Of a stretch of DNA of 64,000 nucleotides, positions 36,762 through 46,203 are shown piece after piece; position 1 is the first letter of the stretch; each line of letters begins with the position of its first letter. A model generated the notes under the pieces. That model was not told where the DNA came from, made no database searches, and saw nothing but the letters and a program-made list of their open reading frames with translations. Source of the DNA: Haloarcula mannanilytica. Lineage in GTDB: Archaea; Halobacteriota; Halobacteria; Halobacteriales; Haloarculaceae. The position numbers and the translations under genes are program-made. The stretch spans positions 1 to 64,000 of the forward strand of contig NZ_BIXZ01000005.1 of the NCBI RefSeq assembly GCF_005406125.1, given 5' to 3'.

Positions 36762-37379
36762 TCAGTCCGACAAAAGTCCACTTTCGCCGGGGAACTGTTG
36801 AAACACGGCCTCGAAGTCATCGATCTCCGAAGCGGTGGAATCGGCTGTCTCGCGGAGTTCTTCGACCCGCTCGCTGACAGTCCGGTACTCGTCGCTGGCT
36901 TCCAGTTGCGGGGTGTTCTTCTGCGTTTCCAGGGTCGCTTTCTTCGAAGCCATCGCGAAGTACTCCTGGACCTGATTGTCGTACGTGGTCCGGACGAGCA
37001 TCTCCGAAACGGTTTCGAGAAGGTCCTCGCGGGTGACCGGCTTGGTCAGGTACTCATCGAAGGGCATCTCGACGATGTCGAAGTCCGGGTCGACGGCTGT
37101 CACCATCACTACTGCGGGGTCGATCCCCCGTTCCGCGATGGTATCGAGGACCTCGTCGCCGCTCATGTCGGGCATCTGGCGGTCCAGAAAGACGACATCG
37201 ACGGATTCGTCGACTAGCTGGAGCGCCTCCGTCCCGCTGTGTGCGGTCCGAACGTCGTGTGCGGTCACCAGCCACGTCGAATACAGGTCCGCGATATCTT
37301 GTTCATCGTCGACGACGAGAACCGTTGCACCCTCCCTCTCAACACTCTCTTGCACTTGTAGTCCCTCCTGTCGTCTCAC
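36762..37379 (-). CDS. Receiver-HalX response regulator
   Basis: The 205-residue protein has a receiver domain (about 19-125: VLVVDDEQDIADLY, phospho-acceptor in VVFLDRQMPDMSGDEVL, KPV lysine in EYLTKPVTREDLLE) and a helical HalX domain (QVQEYFAMASKKATLETQKNTPQLEASDEYRTVSERVEELRE). HalX is a halophile-type output domain of unclear partner. The start is uncertain between GTG at 37379 and GTG at 37355. It is orphaned from any kinase gene. Confidence 0.85.
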   Translation of the reverse strand: MRRQEGLQVQESVEREGATVLVVDDEQDIADLYSTWLVTAHDVRTAHSGTEALQLVDESVDVVFLDRQMPDMSGDEVLDTIAERGIDPAVVMVTAVDPDFDIVEMPFDEYLTKPVTREDLLETVSEMLVRTTYDNQVQEYFAMASKKATLETQKNTPQLEASDEYRTVSERVEELRETADSTASEIDDFEAVFQQFPGESGLLSD

Positions 37380-37551
37380 GTACTTCTCTTGCGGAGACTT
37401 CCTTGAACACCAAGATAAATCTAGGCGGCGTATTATTGGTTCTGATAACGCTGAAGTCGATTAGTTGATACCTGCCCGCAAACACAGAGCTATCACTCCA
37501 CAGTGATCTATCCCAGAGAGGTTAACACAGCGGCGACCGTACAGTGTCGGT

Positions 37552-37989
37552 ATGGTGACCGTCTCCGGACCGTGGACGCGCGAGGAGATGGAACGGTTTC
37601 TCGACGCCGAAACTGTCCCGCTCCGTCTGGGGTGCCGGACGCCCGCCGACAAACCTTGGATGCTCTCACTCTGGTACCGATTCGTTGACGGTGCGTTCCA
37701 GTGTGCAACGGGGGCCGACGCGGCAGTTGTCGAGTATCTCGACTACGACGACGCTGTTTCCTTCGAGGTTTCGACGAACGAGCCGCCGTACTGCGGTGTG
37801 AGAGGCAACGGGACGGCAACGATGACAGCGGACGAGGACAAGACGGTGCTCACCGAGTTGCTACAGCGCTATCTCGGCGGGACCGACTCGCCGCTGGCCG
37901 AACAGTTACTCGCTCCTGACCGCCGCGAGATACAGATCACAATCACGCCCGACCGTCTCCACACCTGGGACTACAGCGACCGGATGTAA
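37552..37989 (+). CDS. Pyridoxamine-5'-phosphate-oxidase-like flavoprotein
   Basis: The 145-residue protein (MVTVSGPWTREEMERFL) has the split-barrel FMN-binding pattern of the PPOX class: CRTPADKPWMLSLWYRFVDGAFQCATGADA, then VSFEVSTNEPPYCGVRGNGTATM. The bound flavin may be FMN or F420. The substrate is unknown. TATA-like GTTAACA is 28 nt before the ATG. The next gene follows after 12 nt, so they probably form an operon. Confidence 0.75.
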   Translation: MVTVSGPWTREEMERFLDAETVPLRLGCRTPADKPWMLSLWYRFVDGAFQCATGADAAVVEYLDYDDAVSFEVSTNEPPYCGVRGNGTATMTADEDKTVLTELLQRYLGGTDSPLAEQLLAPDRREIQITITPDRLHTWDYSDRM

Positions 37990-38001
37990 CAGACTGAATC
38001 A

Positions 38002-38436
38002 ATGGAACCCACAGACTCAGCCACGGACACAGACCCGACAGACATCAAATCAATCGCCGTAAGCGCCACTGACCTCGTCGCCGCCATCGAGGCAACTGCG
38101 GACGGATCAGAGACCGTGGTACGCGTCACGCCGCCGTTCAGCGGTCGGATGCGAGCGCGTCTGCACGTCGTCCAATCCGATGACAGCGACGACGAAACGC
38201 TTCACATCGACCCCGCCTCGCTCTTGACTGCGGACGCACCAGCGTATCCGACACCCGACGACACTGCCGACGAACTCCGGGACGCGGACGACGAGACGTA
38301 CTCGGTAGAGCGCCATCGAACCTACCACGAGCAGCGACTCGCCGAGTGGCGGGCTTCCGTTCCAGACCACGTCGTCGATAGCACGACACTGGGGGACAGA
38401 GACCAGGACGTAACCGTGTCTCTACTCGGCCCGTAG
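38002..38436 (+). CDS. Acidic haloarchaeal hypothetical protein
   Basis: The 144-residue protein is very acidic. It has a conserved-looking core (VSATDLVAAIEATADGSETVVRVTPPFSGRMRARLHV) and a C-terminal HEQRLAEWRASVPDHVV. I recognise the RVTPPFSGRMRARLHV block as a haloarchaeal-only family of unknown function. It starts 12 nt after the PPOX gene. Confidence 0.65.
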   Translation: MEPTDSATDTDPTDIKSIAVSATDLVAAIEATADGSETVVRVTPPFSGRMRARLHVVQSDDSDDETLHIDPASLLTADAPAYPTPDDTADELRDADDETYSVERHRTYHEQRLAEWRASVPDHVVDSTTLGDRDQDVTVSLLGP

Positions 38437-38650
38437 TCGCCAACATAGATCGGAAATAAATGTCTCTGTGTTTACTAGTGTGGTAAGCTCTCACGCGAGA
38501 GCTGCGAATCCGATAAAACGTCTAACGCCCGCTGACCCAGTAATAAAATGAACGAGTAGGAGTCGGTTGCGCGTGAAACGAAGCGAAACGGGTGGAAACC
38601 TCTAGCGGTTATAAGATATCTCCAGTAGAAGCCGTGGATAGGTCCCTTCA

Positions 38651-38896
38651 ATGTCAAGTTCGTCCGCATACGAATTACTCGCCCAGTTTGATGAGTTCCT
38701 CCCGGAGTTCGACGAGCCGCTCGTCTCCGCCGTCCGAGGTATCGCGTTCTGGACAGCGATTGCACTCCCGTTTCTCTATCTACCGCTGCTGATTACCGGC
38801 CTGAACTCCGGGGCGACGCGGATCGCGTTCGTCGCGCTCGTCGTTTGCAACGCCGTGGCACTGCTTGTCGGCCATTCACACCGCGAAAGCGACTGA
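38651..38896 (+). CDS. Small membrane protein (81 aa)
   Basis: The 81-residue protein has an acidic start, then two hydrophobic segments (ISFWTAIALPFLYLPLLITG-like and IAFVALVVCNAVALLVG). It is divergent from other genes and has a 214-nt upstream gap. No family with a known function is recognised. Confidence 0.55.
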   Translation: MSSSSAYELLAQFDEFLPEFDEPLVSAVRGIAFWTAIALPFLYLPLLITGLNSGATRIAFVALVVCNAVALLVGHSHRESD

Positions 38897-38927
38897 GAAA
38901 CAGCGCTCGATAAGACCCCACCCTCCG

Positions 38928-39179
38928 TTACTCTTCGAGAAGGTCGACCCACTCTCTGAGCGGCCCTCTGATGCCGTCGACTGAGACCATCACGTCGCCG
39001 TCGAAGCGCCACGTCGCCTGCGGAGAGTCCGTGCCGAACCGCATCGGAACGGAGACCGATACATCGTCGGCCGTGACGTGAAGCGCCTCGTCGCGGTCCA
39101 CCGTTTCGTCAAGCAGTCGTTCGACGGCCAGGCGGAGCTGTTCCGGGTCCGGTTCCGGGAGTTCCGTGGAGTGGCTCAT
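38928..39179 (-). CDS. Small acidic haloarchaeal hypothetical (83 aa)
   Basis: The 83-residue protein (MSHSTELPEPDPEQLRLAVE) is acidic with a beta-rich second half (ADDVSVSVPMRFGTDSPQATWRFDGDVMVSVDGIRGPLREWVDLLEE). No known motif. Composition and ATG fit a real halophile gene. It converges with the small membrane gene. Confidence 0.55.
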   Translation of the reverse strand: MSHSTELPEPDPEQLRLAVERLLDETVDRDEALHVTADDVSVSVPMRFGTDSPQATWRFDGDVMVSVDGIRGPLREWVDLLEE

Positions 39180-39264
39180 AGCTGTCCCTTGGAACCGAAG
39201 CTACCTCGGTGTTGTCCCAGTGGCGAGTCCGCGGAGTCTTGACGGTGGAACCCGTCGGGGAGAT

Positions 39265-39915
39265 ATGGACGAGCGTACGGGCGTGTTCAGGGTCTACCGC
39301 GTCGTCGAAGCGTTCCCGCATATCAATCTGTTCGACACTGACGCGACGCGGCTCTACACGGTGTATCAGTCCGGCTACGGCGAGCGACAGCCGGCGGTCG
39401 ACGCCCTCCGAACGGGCGACCTCGTCGAGGCGACCCTCGGCGGCGACCCCGACGATCAGGAGGAGGCGTGGTCGCTACTTTCCGTCGATCGACTCGATCG
39501 GGTCGCAATGGATTTCGCCGTTGACGCCGAACTCCCGGAAGTGGCGGCTGACCTCTGGGAACCGGGGCTGGAACGCCCGGCGAGTGCGACGCTCGAAGAG
39601 GACGGCGAGCCGGTCGCGGAATGTTTCGTCCAACCGCGCGCGCCGCTGCCCGGCGGCACCTTCGTTCCGAGCGTGCTCACCGGCCTGCTGCCGATGGAAT
39701 CACTGCTGACCGAACTCCCCGCCATCGGCGAGCCGCCGACGAACGCTCTCTTTATCGACCCCGACGCGCCGGACGCAGACGGATACTCCCGGCCCTACGG
39801 CGTCGCCGTGCTGTTCACCGCCGAGGCTGACGAACTGCTTGCCGAGTTCCGGGAGCGCTACGACCTCCCCACTGATACCGACAACAGGCCCGAGTACGAC
39901 CCCTACGGGCTGTGA
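39265..39915 (+). CDS. Acidic haloarchaeal hypothetical (216 aa)
   Basis: The product is 216 residues, starting MDERTGVFRVYRVVEAFPHINLFDT. It has an OB/beta-like first part (FRVYRVV, LYTVYQSGYGERQPAVDALRTGDLVEATLGGDPDD) and a second part ending in a domain with GVAVLFTAEADELLAEFRERYDLP. It resembles haloarchaeal DUF families I cannot place. The ATG at 39265 fits the composition, and the ORF upstream of it is not acidic. Confidence 0.6.
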   Translation: MDERTGVFRVYRVVEAFPHINLFDTDATRLYTVYQSGYGERQPAVDALRTGDLVEATLGGDPDDQEEAWSLLSVDRLDRVAMDFAVDAELPEVAADLWEPGLERPASATLEEDGEPVAECFVQPRAPLPGGTFVPSVLTGLLPMESLLTELPAIGEPPTNALFIDPDAPDADGYSRPYGVAVLFTAEADELLAEFRERYDLPTDTDNRPEYDPYGL

Positions 39916-39948
39916 GCCGCTGACTGAGAAGGCTGCCACGGTGAGTCG

Positions 39949-41052
39949 CTATATCGTGATGACCAGCGGTACTGGAACGAAACAGAGCATGCCGAGAACG
40001 AACGTTACCAGGCCGATAGCCCAGCGCCCCAGTCCCAGCGGCGTCTCGTCGAGCGGCGTCGCCGAGCCGAGCCTGCCGAACACCAGCGCCAGCAGTCCCC
40101 AGAATGCCCACAGTCCGGCCGCGCGGCCGCCCTCGAAGGCGACGAGATACCCGGCTAGTCCGAACAGAGCGATGGGGACAGCTATCTGAACCAGCGACAG
40201 CCGGTCGCCGAACAGCGACCGGGCGACGTGTGCGCCGTCGAGTTGCCCCACCGGCAGGAGGTTCAGGAACGTCACGAACGCCCCCACCCAGCCGCCGATG
40301 ACCACCGGGTTCGGGAGCAGTCGCGGATTAGCGTACTCCAGTTGTTCGCCCATCAGTGCGGCGATACCCCGCAACAAGAGTGGGTAGCCGAGTTCGATGT
40401 TCGTGACGATGCCGCGAGTCACCTCCACCGGCGGGAGCGTCACGCCGATGGCGGTCACGATGACCGTCGCAACGAGACCCGCCAGCGGTCCGGCGACACC
40501 GATGTCGAACAGCGCCCGCCGGTCGGGAATGTGGTCGTTCATGCTGATGACTGCACCCAGCGTCCCGAGCACGTTCGGAAACGGCAGGAAGTACGGTAGA
40601 CTTGCCTCTACCTCGTGGTAGCGGCTCATAACGTAGTGGCCGAACTCGTGGACGGTGAGGATTCCAAGGGCTGCTGCGGCGAAGGGCCATGCACTGAGCA
40701 TCGCCGTCGGGTCTTCGAGAACGGACAGCCCGTACCAGCGCGTCCCAGCGTACAGCGTCGATACGAGCGTCAGGACGGCGAGCCCGACGTTCAGCCACGG
40801 AATCCCGTCAACGCCGAGCGAGCGCTCCCGCGCGATCAGGACCCACTCGCCCATCTCTTTTTTGAGCGCCACGCGGTACCCGCGCTGCCGGAACACCGGC
40901 GCGATGCGGTGAATGACCTGTTCGGACTCGGTCACCGGCTCGCCGTAGTACCGGACGCCGTCGTCAGCCGTCATGTCGACCTCGTACACCCGGAAGGTAT
41001 CAGCGAGCGACTCCGGGTCCGGCAACTCCGGCGGCGAGGACTGGGTCGCCAT
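39949..41052 (-). CDS. Site-2 protease family membrane metalloprotease
   Basis: The 367-residue protein has an N-terminal soluble region (1-85) with a conserved VIHRIAPVFRQRGYRVALKKEMGEWVL, then about seven hydrophobic segments. The zinc motif HEFGH is at 135-139 and the third ligand is in NLLPVGQLDGAH. S2P enzymes cut regulatory proteins within membranes. Its target is unknown. Confidence 0.88.
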   Translation of the reverse strand: MATQSSPPELPDPESLADTFRVYEVDMTADDGVRYYGEPVTESEQVIHRIAPVFRQRGYRVALKKEMGEWVLIARERSLGVDGIPWLNVGLAVLTLVSTLYAGTRWYGLSVLEDPTAMLSAWPFAAAALGILTVHEFGHYVMSRYHEVEASLPYFLPFPNVLGTLGAVISMNDHIPDRRALFDIGVAGPLAGLVATVIVTAIGVTLPPVEVTRGIVTNIELGYPLLLRGIAALMGEQLEYANPRLLPNPVVIGGWVGAFVTFLNLLPVGQLDGAHVARSLFGDRLSLVQIAVPIALFGLAGYLVAFEGGRAAGLWAFWGLLALVFGRLGSATPLDETPLGLGRWAIGLVTFVLGMLCFVPVPLVITI

Positions 41053-41134
41053 TATCGACGCTTAGGGTTCGACCCGTTTGAACCTGTTTGCCGCGTCGCT
41101 GCTTGCTGCTTTGCCCCTCGCCGGGGACGGCATC

Positions 41135-42157
41135 TCAGTCCGCGACGGCCTCGTCCGACCCGGTCGCGGCGCTGGGGTCCTGAATCCAGAGGTCGCCAAA
41201 GAGGTCGTCCTGCTGGAGCCGGACCTGGCCGCGGTGGGCCAAAAAGAGCAGCCCGAGGAACGTCTCGACGCGGGTCCCGCCGGCGGTGTCGACCTCACGG
41301 TACAGCACCTCCTCGCGGCCCTGGTCGTACTGCTCGCGGACGGCGTCGTGTACGTCGGCGATGATGTCGTCGATGTTCTCGGCGTGGGCCGTCCCGGTCA
41401 CGTCCGCTGCCGACGGTTCCTCGTCCAGTCGCATGTCGTCGGCTCCACGGTAATCCAGTTCCTGCGTCCCGCGGTCGTACCCGCTCGGGGAGTCGCTGGT
41501 GTCGTACTCCCGGGACTCCTTCCACCACGATTCGCGCTCGGCGTCGCGGAGGTCCCGAACGAGTTCGTCGAGCGTCTGTGGCATCCCGCGGGCGCGGCGG
41601 CGTTCGAGCCGGCGGTCCATCTCCGACTCCAGCGCGGCGAACGGGTCCGGCTCCTCGATGGGGGCGTCCTCGTGCATCGCCTGCTCCCACGGCTCGGCCG
41701 GTTCTTCCTCCGTCTCACTCTCGCCGAGCATCGCGTCGCTTTTCATCCGGATGAGGACGCTCGCGTAGAACAGCGCCCGCCCCGACGTGCGCAGGTCCGC
41801 GTCGTCGATGCGCTGGAGGAACTTGTCGGTGACACGCACCACGTCGATATCCCACGGGTCGATTTCGCCGTCGTCCGCGAGCTGGACCAGCACCTCGACC
41901 GGTTCGACATCCTCGTCGTCGCTGTCGTCGGTGGCCCCCTCACTGTCTTGCTCCGGCGCGTCGTCGCTCGGGTCCGGGTCGTCGCCCAGCAGCGCCGCCG
42001 CGTCTCCCGATTCACCGGGCGGGTCGCGGTCTTCGTGGCCGGTGATGTTGAGTGGGATGTCATCTGCCTCGTCGTCCTGCTCACGGGTCGCGTCGCTCTC
42101 CGTTCGCGATTTCGAGGAGCCCCCGTCGCGCTGCTCCGTCGGCTCCTCGCTAGTCAT
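41135..42157 (-). CDS. scpA: Segregation and condensation protein ScpA (kleisin)
   Basis: The 340-residue protein has an acidic N-terminus, then the kleisin core (VEPVEVLVQLADDGEIDPWDIDVVRVTDKFLQRI; FYASVLIRMKSDAMLGE) and a C-terminal winged helix (TRVETFLGLLFLAHRGQVRLQQDDLFGDLWIQ). It bridges the SMC heads. Its start overlaps the smc stop by 8 nt, a clear operon. Codons for residues about 14-26 overlap a dispersed repeat also found upstream of aspS. Confidence 0.93.
   Translation of the reverse strand: MTSEEPTEQRDGGSSKSRTESDATREQDDEADDIPLNITGHEDRDPPGESGDAAALLGDDPDPSDDAPEQDSEGATDDSDDEDVEPVEVLVQLADDGEIDPWDIDVVRVTDKFLQRIDDADLRTSGRALFYASVLIRMKSDAMLGESETEEEPAEPWEQAMHEDAPIEEPDPFAALESEMDRRLERRRARGMPQTLDELVRDLRDAERESWWKESREYDTSDSPSGYDRGTQELDYRGADDMRLDEEPSAADVTGTAHAENIDDIIADVHDAVREQYDQGREEVLYREVDTAGGTRVETFLGLLFLAHRGQVRLQQDDLFGDLWIQDPSAATGSDEAVAD
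42078..42117. repeat. Dispersed repeat copy inside scpA 5' coding part
   Basis: TGCTCACGGGTCGCGTCGCT and the following 20 nt match 58579-58618 (upstream of aspS) at 37 of 40 positions. Here the repeat is translated on the minus strand as part of the ScpA N-terminal tail. Confidence 0.65.
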
Positions 42158-45100
42158 CGGCCGGCACCTCCTCATCACCGTCACCCTCGCCCGAGAGGTC
42201 AATCCCGGTGACGGCGCTCACGTTGTCGCCCTGCATCATCACACCGATGGCGCGCTCGGACCGCTCCAGCATGGCCGAGCGGTGCGAGACGACGACGAAC
42301 TGGGCGTCGCCGGCGAGTTCGTCGACCAGTTCGCCGACGAGGTCGGCGTTGGCCGCGTCGAGGAAGGCATCCACTTCGTCAAGCGCGTAGAACGGCGCGG
42401 GGTTGTGCCGCTGGATGGCGAAGATGAACGCCAGCGCCGTCAGCGACTTCTCGCCGCCGGACATCGCGTTCAAGCGCTGAATCGGCTTGTCGCCCGGCTG
42501 GGCCTTCATCGTCAGCCCGCCCTCGAAGGGGTCGTCCTCGTCTTCAAGGTGGAGGTGTCCGGTGCCGTTCGAGAGCCGTTCGAAGATGTTCTGGAACTGG
42601 TCGTTGATCTCCGTGTACGACTCCATGAACGTCTCCTTCTTGCGCGCCTCGTAGGTATCGATGCGCTCGCGGATGCCGTCGGCCTCCTCGACGAGCGTGG
42701 CCTTCTTCTCCTCCAGTTCGTCGAGGTCGTCAGCCACGCGGTCGTACTCCTCGATGGCCCGCATGTTGACCGGCTCCAGTTTCTCCATCTCCGTTTCGAG
42801 CCGGTCGATCTCCTGCTCGACAGTCTCATGGTCGGGCACGTCCTCGGGGTCGTAGTCGCCGACCTGCGCTTCGAGTTCGTCGATTTCCCAGTCCAGGCGC
42901 TCCTGGGTTTCCCGCTCGTTTTCGAGGTCCCGCTCGATTTCAGAGACGGCGGCCTGTTGCTCGTCGCGGGCTTCCTTTGCTTCCTGCAGGTCAGCTTTCA
43001 GGTCCTCGCGTTCGGACTTGAGTTCGGCCAGTTCCTCTTCGAGGTCGGCGACGGCCTGTTCCTTCTCGTCTTTCAGCTCCTGCTTCTCTGCGACGTTCGC
43101 TTCCAGCTCCTCGATACGCTCCTCGTGTTCGGCCTTGCGGTTCTGGGCCGCCTCGATGTCGTCATGGAGGTCCTCGATGGCCTCCTCGGCGTACTGCTTT
43201 TCGAGTTCGTATTCGTTGAGTTCGGCGTCGAGTTCGTCCTGGCGGTCTTCGAGGGCGTCGATGTCGTCCTTGATGGCCTCGCGCTGGTCGGTCAGGTCCG
43301 GCAGTTCCGAGTCCTCGACTTCGGCTTCAAGCTCGTCGATGTCGGCCTGGAGCGCGTCGATTTCCTCGGTCTTTTCCTCGATGTCGGCCTCCAGTTCGTC
43401 CATCTGGTCGGCGACTTCCTCGCGTTCGGCGGCGATTTCTTCGAGGTCGGCTTCCAGTTGGTCGATGCGCTCGCGCGTGTCTTCCAGCGCGCTTTGCTTG
43501 CGCTCGATGCTCGTCTCGATGTCTCGGACCTGCTCGGTCGCGTCGGACTCGCGGTCACGGGCGTCGTCCAGTCGCTCCTCCACGTCGCGTAGGTCCTCAC
43601 GCACGTCTGCCCGCTCGTCTTCGAGCTCGTTGATTCGCTTCGCCACGCGTTCGAGCTTGCCAGCGCCGCCCGAGAAAGAGTAGCGCGTGCCCGAGGACGA
43701 ACCCCCGGTCATCGCGCCCGATTTCTCGACGAGGTCGCCCTCAAGCGTGACCATCCGGTAGTCGCCCATCAGTTCGCGGGCGGTGTCCATGCTGTCGACG
43801 ACGACGGTGTCGCCGAGGACGTACGAGAAGATGCCCGCGTACTCGCGGTCGAAGTCCACGAGGTTGTACGCGAAGTCGATGACGCCGTCGGCACTGGGCA
43901 GCGATCCCAGCGAGCGGTTCTGCATCTGCGTAATCGGCAGGAACGTCGCCCGGCCGGCGCTACGTGATTTGAGGTACTCGATACAGCGCTGGCCGACGCT
44001 GTCGTCGTCGACGACGACGTGGGCGAGCCGCCCGCCCGCTGCCGTCTCACAGGCCGTGGCGTACTCGGGGTCGACGCCGCCCAGTTGGCCGACAGTGCCG
44101 TGGACGCCCTCCTGGCCGGCGTTGAGAATTGCCGTCACCGCGCGGCCATAGGAGGAGTCACCGTCCTCGCCGGCCTTCGCTTCGAGCTGGGCGTACTCCT
44201 GTTGTTTCGCGCTGATCTCGTCTTCGAGGTCGTCTAAGTCCGACTGGAGTTCCCGCTTCTCGGCACGTAAGTCGTCGACGACCTCGCCGATGGTCGCCTT
44301 GTTCTGCTCGGCCTTCTCCAGTTCCGTCTCCAAGTCCTCGATATCGGCTTCGAGGTCCGGAATCTCGGCCTCGGCCTCCTCGATGGCTTCGCGTTTCTCG
44401 TCCTCGGCGTTCGAGCGCCGCCGGGCCTCATCCAGCAGGCGGTCCTGCTCGCGCTGGAGGTCGTTCTTCTCGCTTTTGAGCGTCTCCAGCCGCGAGCGTT
44501 TCTCCTCCAGCTCGTCCTTGACCTCCTGAAACTCCTCGCCAACCTCGTCGATGCGCTGCTGGACCTCCGCGAGTTCGGATTCCTTCTCGGCGATGTCGGC
44601 TTTGACATTGGATTTGGCGACCTTCGTCTCGCGGATGTCGCTTTCGAGGTCGTCGATAGTCTCCTGCTTGCGGTCTATCTGGACGAACGCCTGCCGGCGC
44701 TCGTTCTCGGCTTCTTCGACGGTCTCCTCGGCGGACTCGATCTTGTCCTCCAGCCTGGAGATGTCGCCTTTGATCTCCTCGATTTCGCGCTTGATGGCGA
44801 GCTGTTCGTCCTCGCCCTTGCGCTCGATTTCCTGATTGAGTTCGTGCAGCTCGTCTTCCAGACGAATGACCGCACCCTGGCGTTCGTCCAGTTCTGTCTG
44901 GAGCTCTTGGAGTTCCCCTTCCAGGTCTTCGATGGTTTCCTCGACAGCGGCCAGTTCCTCGCGCTTGTCCTCGAGCTCGGCGGCCTTGCGGTAGCCCTCG
45001 TACTCCTCTTTCTCGTCGCGGAGGTTCTGGTACTTGAGCGCCGTCTCGCGCTCGTCTTCGAGCTGGTCGAGCCGATCCTGTTTCTCCTCGATACGGAGCT

Positions 45101-45737
45101 CGGCCTCGTCGATGCGCTCTTGGACGACCTCCAGTTCGTCGAAGGCGTCGGCCTTCTTCGCGTCGAACTGGGCGACGCCGGCGATCTCGTCGATGATTTC
45201 CCGACGGGAGCCGGCGGTCATGTTGATGATTTCGGTCACGTCGCCCTGCATGACGACGTTGTACCCCTCCGGCGTCACGCCGGCCTGGGCGAGCAGGTCC
45301 TGAATGTCCGAGAGATTGACCGAGCGACCGTTGATGTAGTAGTAGGAGTAGTAGTTGTCCTCGGTCTCCTTGACACGGCGCTTGATGGCGATTTCGTCCA
45401 CGTCGCCGACATCCTCCGTGCCGGCGGCGTTGACAACCTGTGCCCGTTCCAGCGTGCGGTCGTCATTTGCCAGAATTACCTTGACGCTGGCCTGGCGCTC
45501 ACCGTCGTACTCGGCGTCTTCGTCGGCGTGACCGGGGTTGTAAATGAGGTCAGTCAGCTTCTCGGCGCGGATACCCGAGGTGCGAGCGAGTCCGAGCGCG
45601 AATAAAATTGCGTCGATGATGTTGGACTTGCCCGAGCCGTTCGGGCCGCTGATGGTAGTGAAATCTTCGTAAAACGGAATTCGGGTCTTACGCCCGAAGC
45701 TCTTGAAGTTGTCGAGGACGAGCTCTTTGATATGCAT
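42150..45737 (-). CDS. smc: Chromosome segregation protein SMC
   Basis: The 1195-residue protein has the Walker A GPNGSGKS (31-38), ATP-head N-terminal half, a long coiled coil (about 170-510 and 640-1010), a hinge domain around 515-640 (GVHGTVGQLGGVDPEYATACETAAGGRL), and a C-terminal head with the signature MSGGEKSLTALAF and the Walker B AFYALDEVDAFLD. With ScpA it compacts and separates chromosomes. The length fits archaeal SMC. Confidence 0.97.
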   Translation of the reverse strand: MHIKELVLDNFKSFGRKTRIPFYEDFTTISGPNGSGKSNIIDAILFALGLARTSGIRAEKLTDLIYNPGHADEDAEYDGERQASVKVILANDDRTLERAQVVNAAGTEDVGDVDEIAIKRRVKETEDNYYSYYYINGRSVNLSDIQDLLAQAGVTPEGYNVVMQGDVTEIINMTAGSRREIIDEIAGVAQFDAKKADAFDELEVVQERIDEAELRIEEKQDRLDQLEDERETALKYQNLRDEKEEYEGYRKAAELEDKREELAAVEETIEDLEGELQELQTELDERQGAVIRLEDELHELNQEIERKGEDEQLAIKREIEEIKGDISRLEDKIESAEETVEEAENERRQAFVQIDRKQETIDDLESDIRETKVAKSNVKADIAEKESELAEVQQRIDEVGEEFQEVKDELEEKRSRLETLKSEKNDLQREQDRLLDEARRRSNAEDEKREAIEEAEAEIPDLEADIEDLETELEKAEQNKATIGEVVDDLRAEKRELQSDLDDLEDEISAKQQEYAQLEAKAGEDGDSSYGRAVTAILNAGQEGVHGTVGQLGGVDPEYATACETAAGGRLAHVVVDDDSVGQRCIEYLKSRSAGRATFLPITQMQNRSLGSLPSADGVIDFAYNLVDFDREYAGIFSYVLGDTVVVDSMDTARELMGDYRMVTLEGDLVEKSGAMTGGSSSGTRYSFSGGAGKLERVAKRINELEDERADVREDLRDVEERLDDARDRESDATEQVRDIETSIERKQSALEDTRERIDQLEADLEEIAAEREEVADQMDELEADIEEKTEEIDALQADIDELEAEVEDSELPDLTDQREAIKDDIDALEDRQDELDAELNEYELEKQYAEEAIEDLHDDIEAAQNRKAEHEERIEELEANVAEKQELKDEKEQAVADLEEELAELKSEREDLKADLQEAKEARDEQQAAVSEIERDLENERETQERLDWEIDELEAQVGDYDPEDVPDHETVEQEIDRLETEMEKLEPVNMRAIEEYDRVADDLDELEEKKATLVEEADGIRERIDTYEARKKETFMESYTEINDQFQNIFERLSNGTGHLHLEDEDDPFEGGLTMKAQPGDKPIQRLNAMSGGEKSLTALAFIFAIQRHNPAPFYALDEVDAFLDAANADLVGELVDELAGDAQFVVVSHRSAMLERSERAIGVMMQGDNVSAVTGIDLSGEGDGDEEVPADD

Positions 45738-45758
45738 GCGGTGGTGTGGCCGACAGCC

Positions 45759-46061
45759 CTACGCGACGATGATGTCGGACTCCGAGTCCTCCTCGGTCTC
45801 GGCCTCCGACGCGGCCTCGGCTTCCTCCCTGTTATCAACCTCGTTGGTATCCTCGGCTTTAGGTGTGTCGGCCTCCGCGGGGGTGGCGGCCGATTCCTCC
45901 GAGCCGGACTCGTCAGCGCTGAATCCGTTGTCCTCGTCGACGCTGGCTTCGAGTTCGCGGATACGGACCTTACATTCAACGAGTTCGTCGGTCAGCCCCT
46001 CGACCGACGCTTCCAGTTCTCTGACGCGCGTTTCGAGTTCCTCGACTCGGTTGCCGCACAT
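45759..46061 (-). CDS. Small coiled-coil protein upstream of smc (DUF7518-like)
   Basis: The 100-residue protein starts MCGNRVEELETRVRELEASVEGLTDELVECKVRIRELEASVD, a perfect short coiled coil, and continues as a disordered Glu/Asp-rich tail. It ends 21 nt before smc and so heads the smc-scpA operon. A TATA-like GGTATAAGTG lies 26 nt before the ATG at 46061, and this decides the start over an in-frame ATG 15 codons upstream. A role with condensin is inference. Confidence 0.65.
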   Translation of the reverse strand: MCGNRVEELETRVRELEASVEGLTDELVECKVRIRELEASVDEDNGFSADESGSEESAATPAEADTPKAEDTNEVDNREEAEAASEAETEEDSESDIIVA

Positions 46062-46203
46062 ACCCGATACCCAGCCATTCTGGACACTTATACCTACGTC
46101 AGACATTGGCAGTTCGAGTGATACGTCCGCTCCGGTCGCAGGTGTCCGGGCGCGATTAGACGGGGTCGTTAGCCTTTAGCCACGCGCCACCGAACCCCGG
46201 ACA

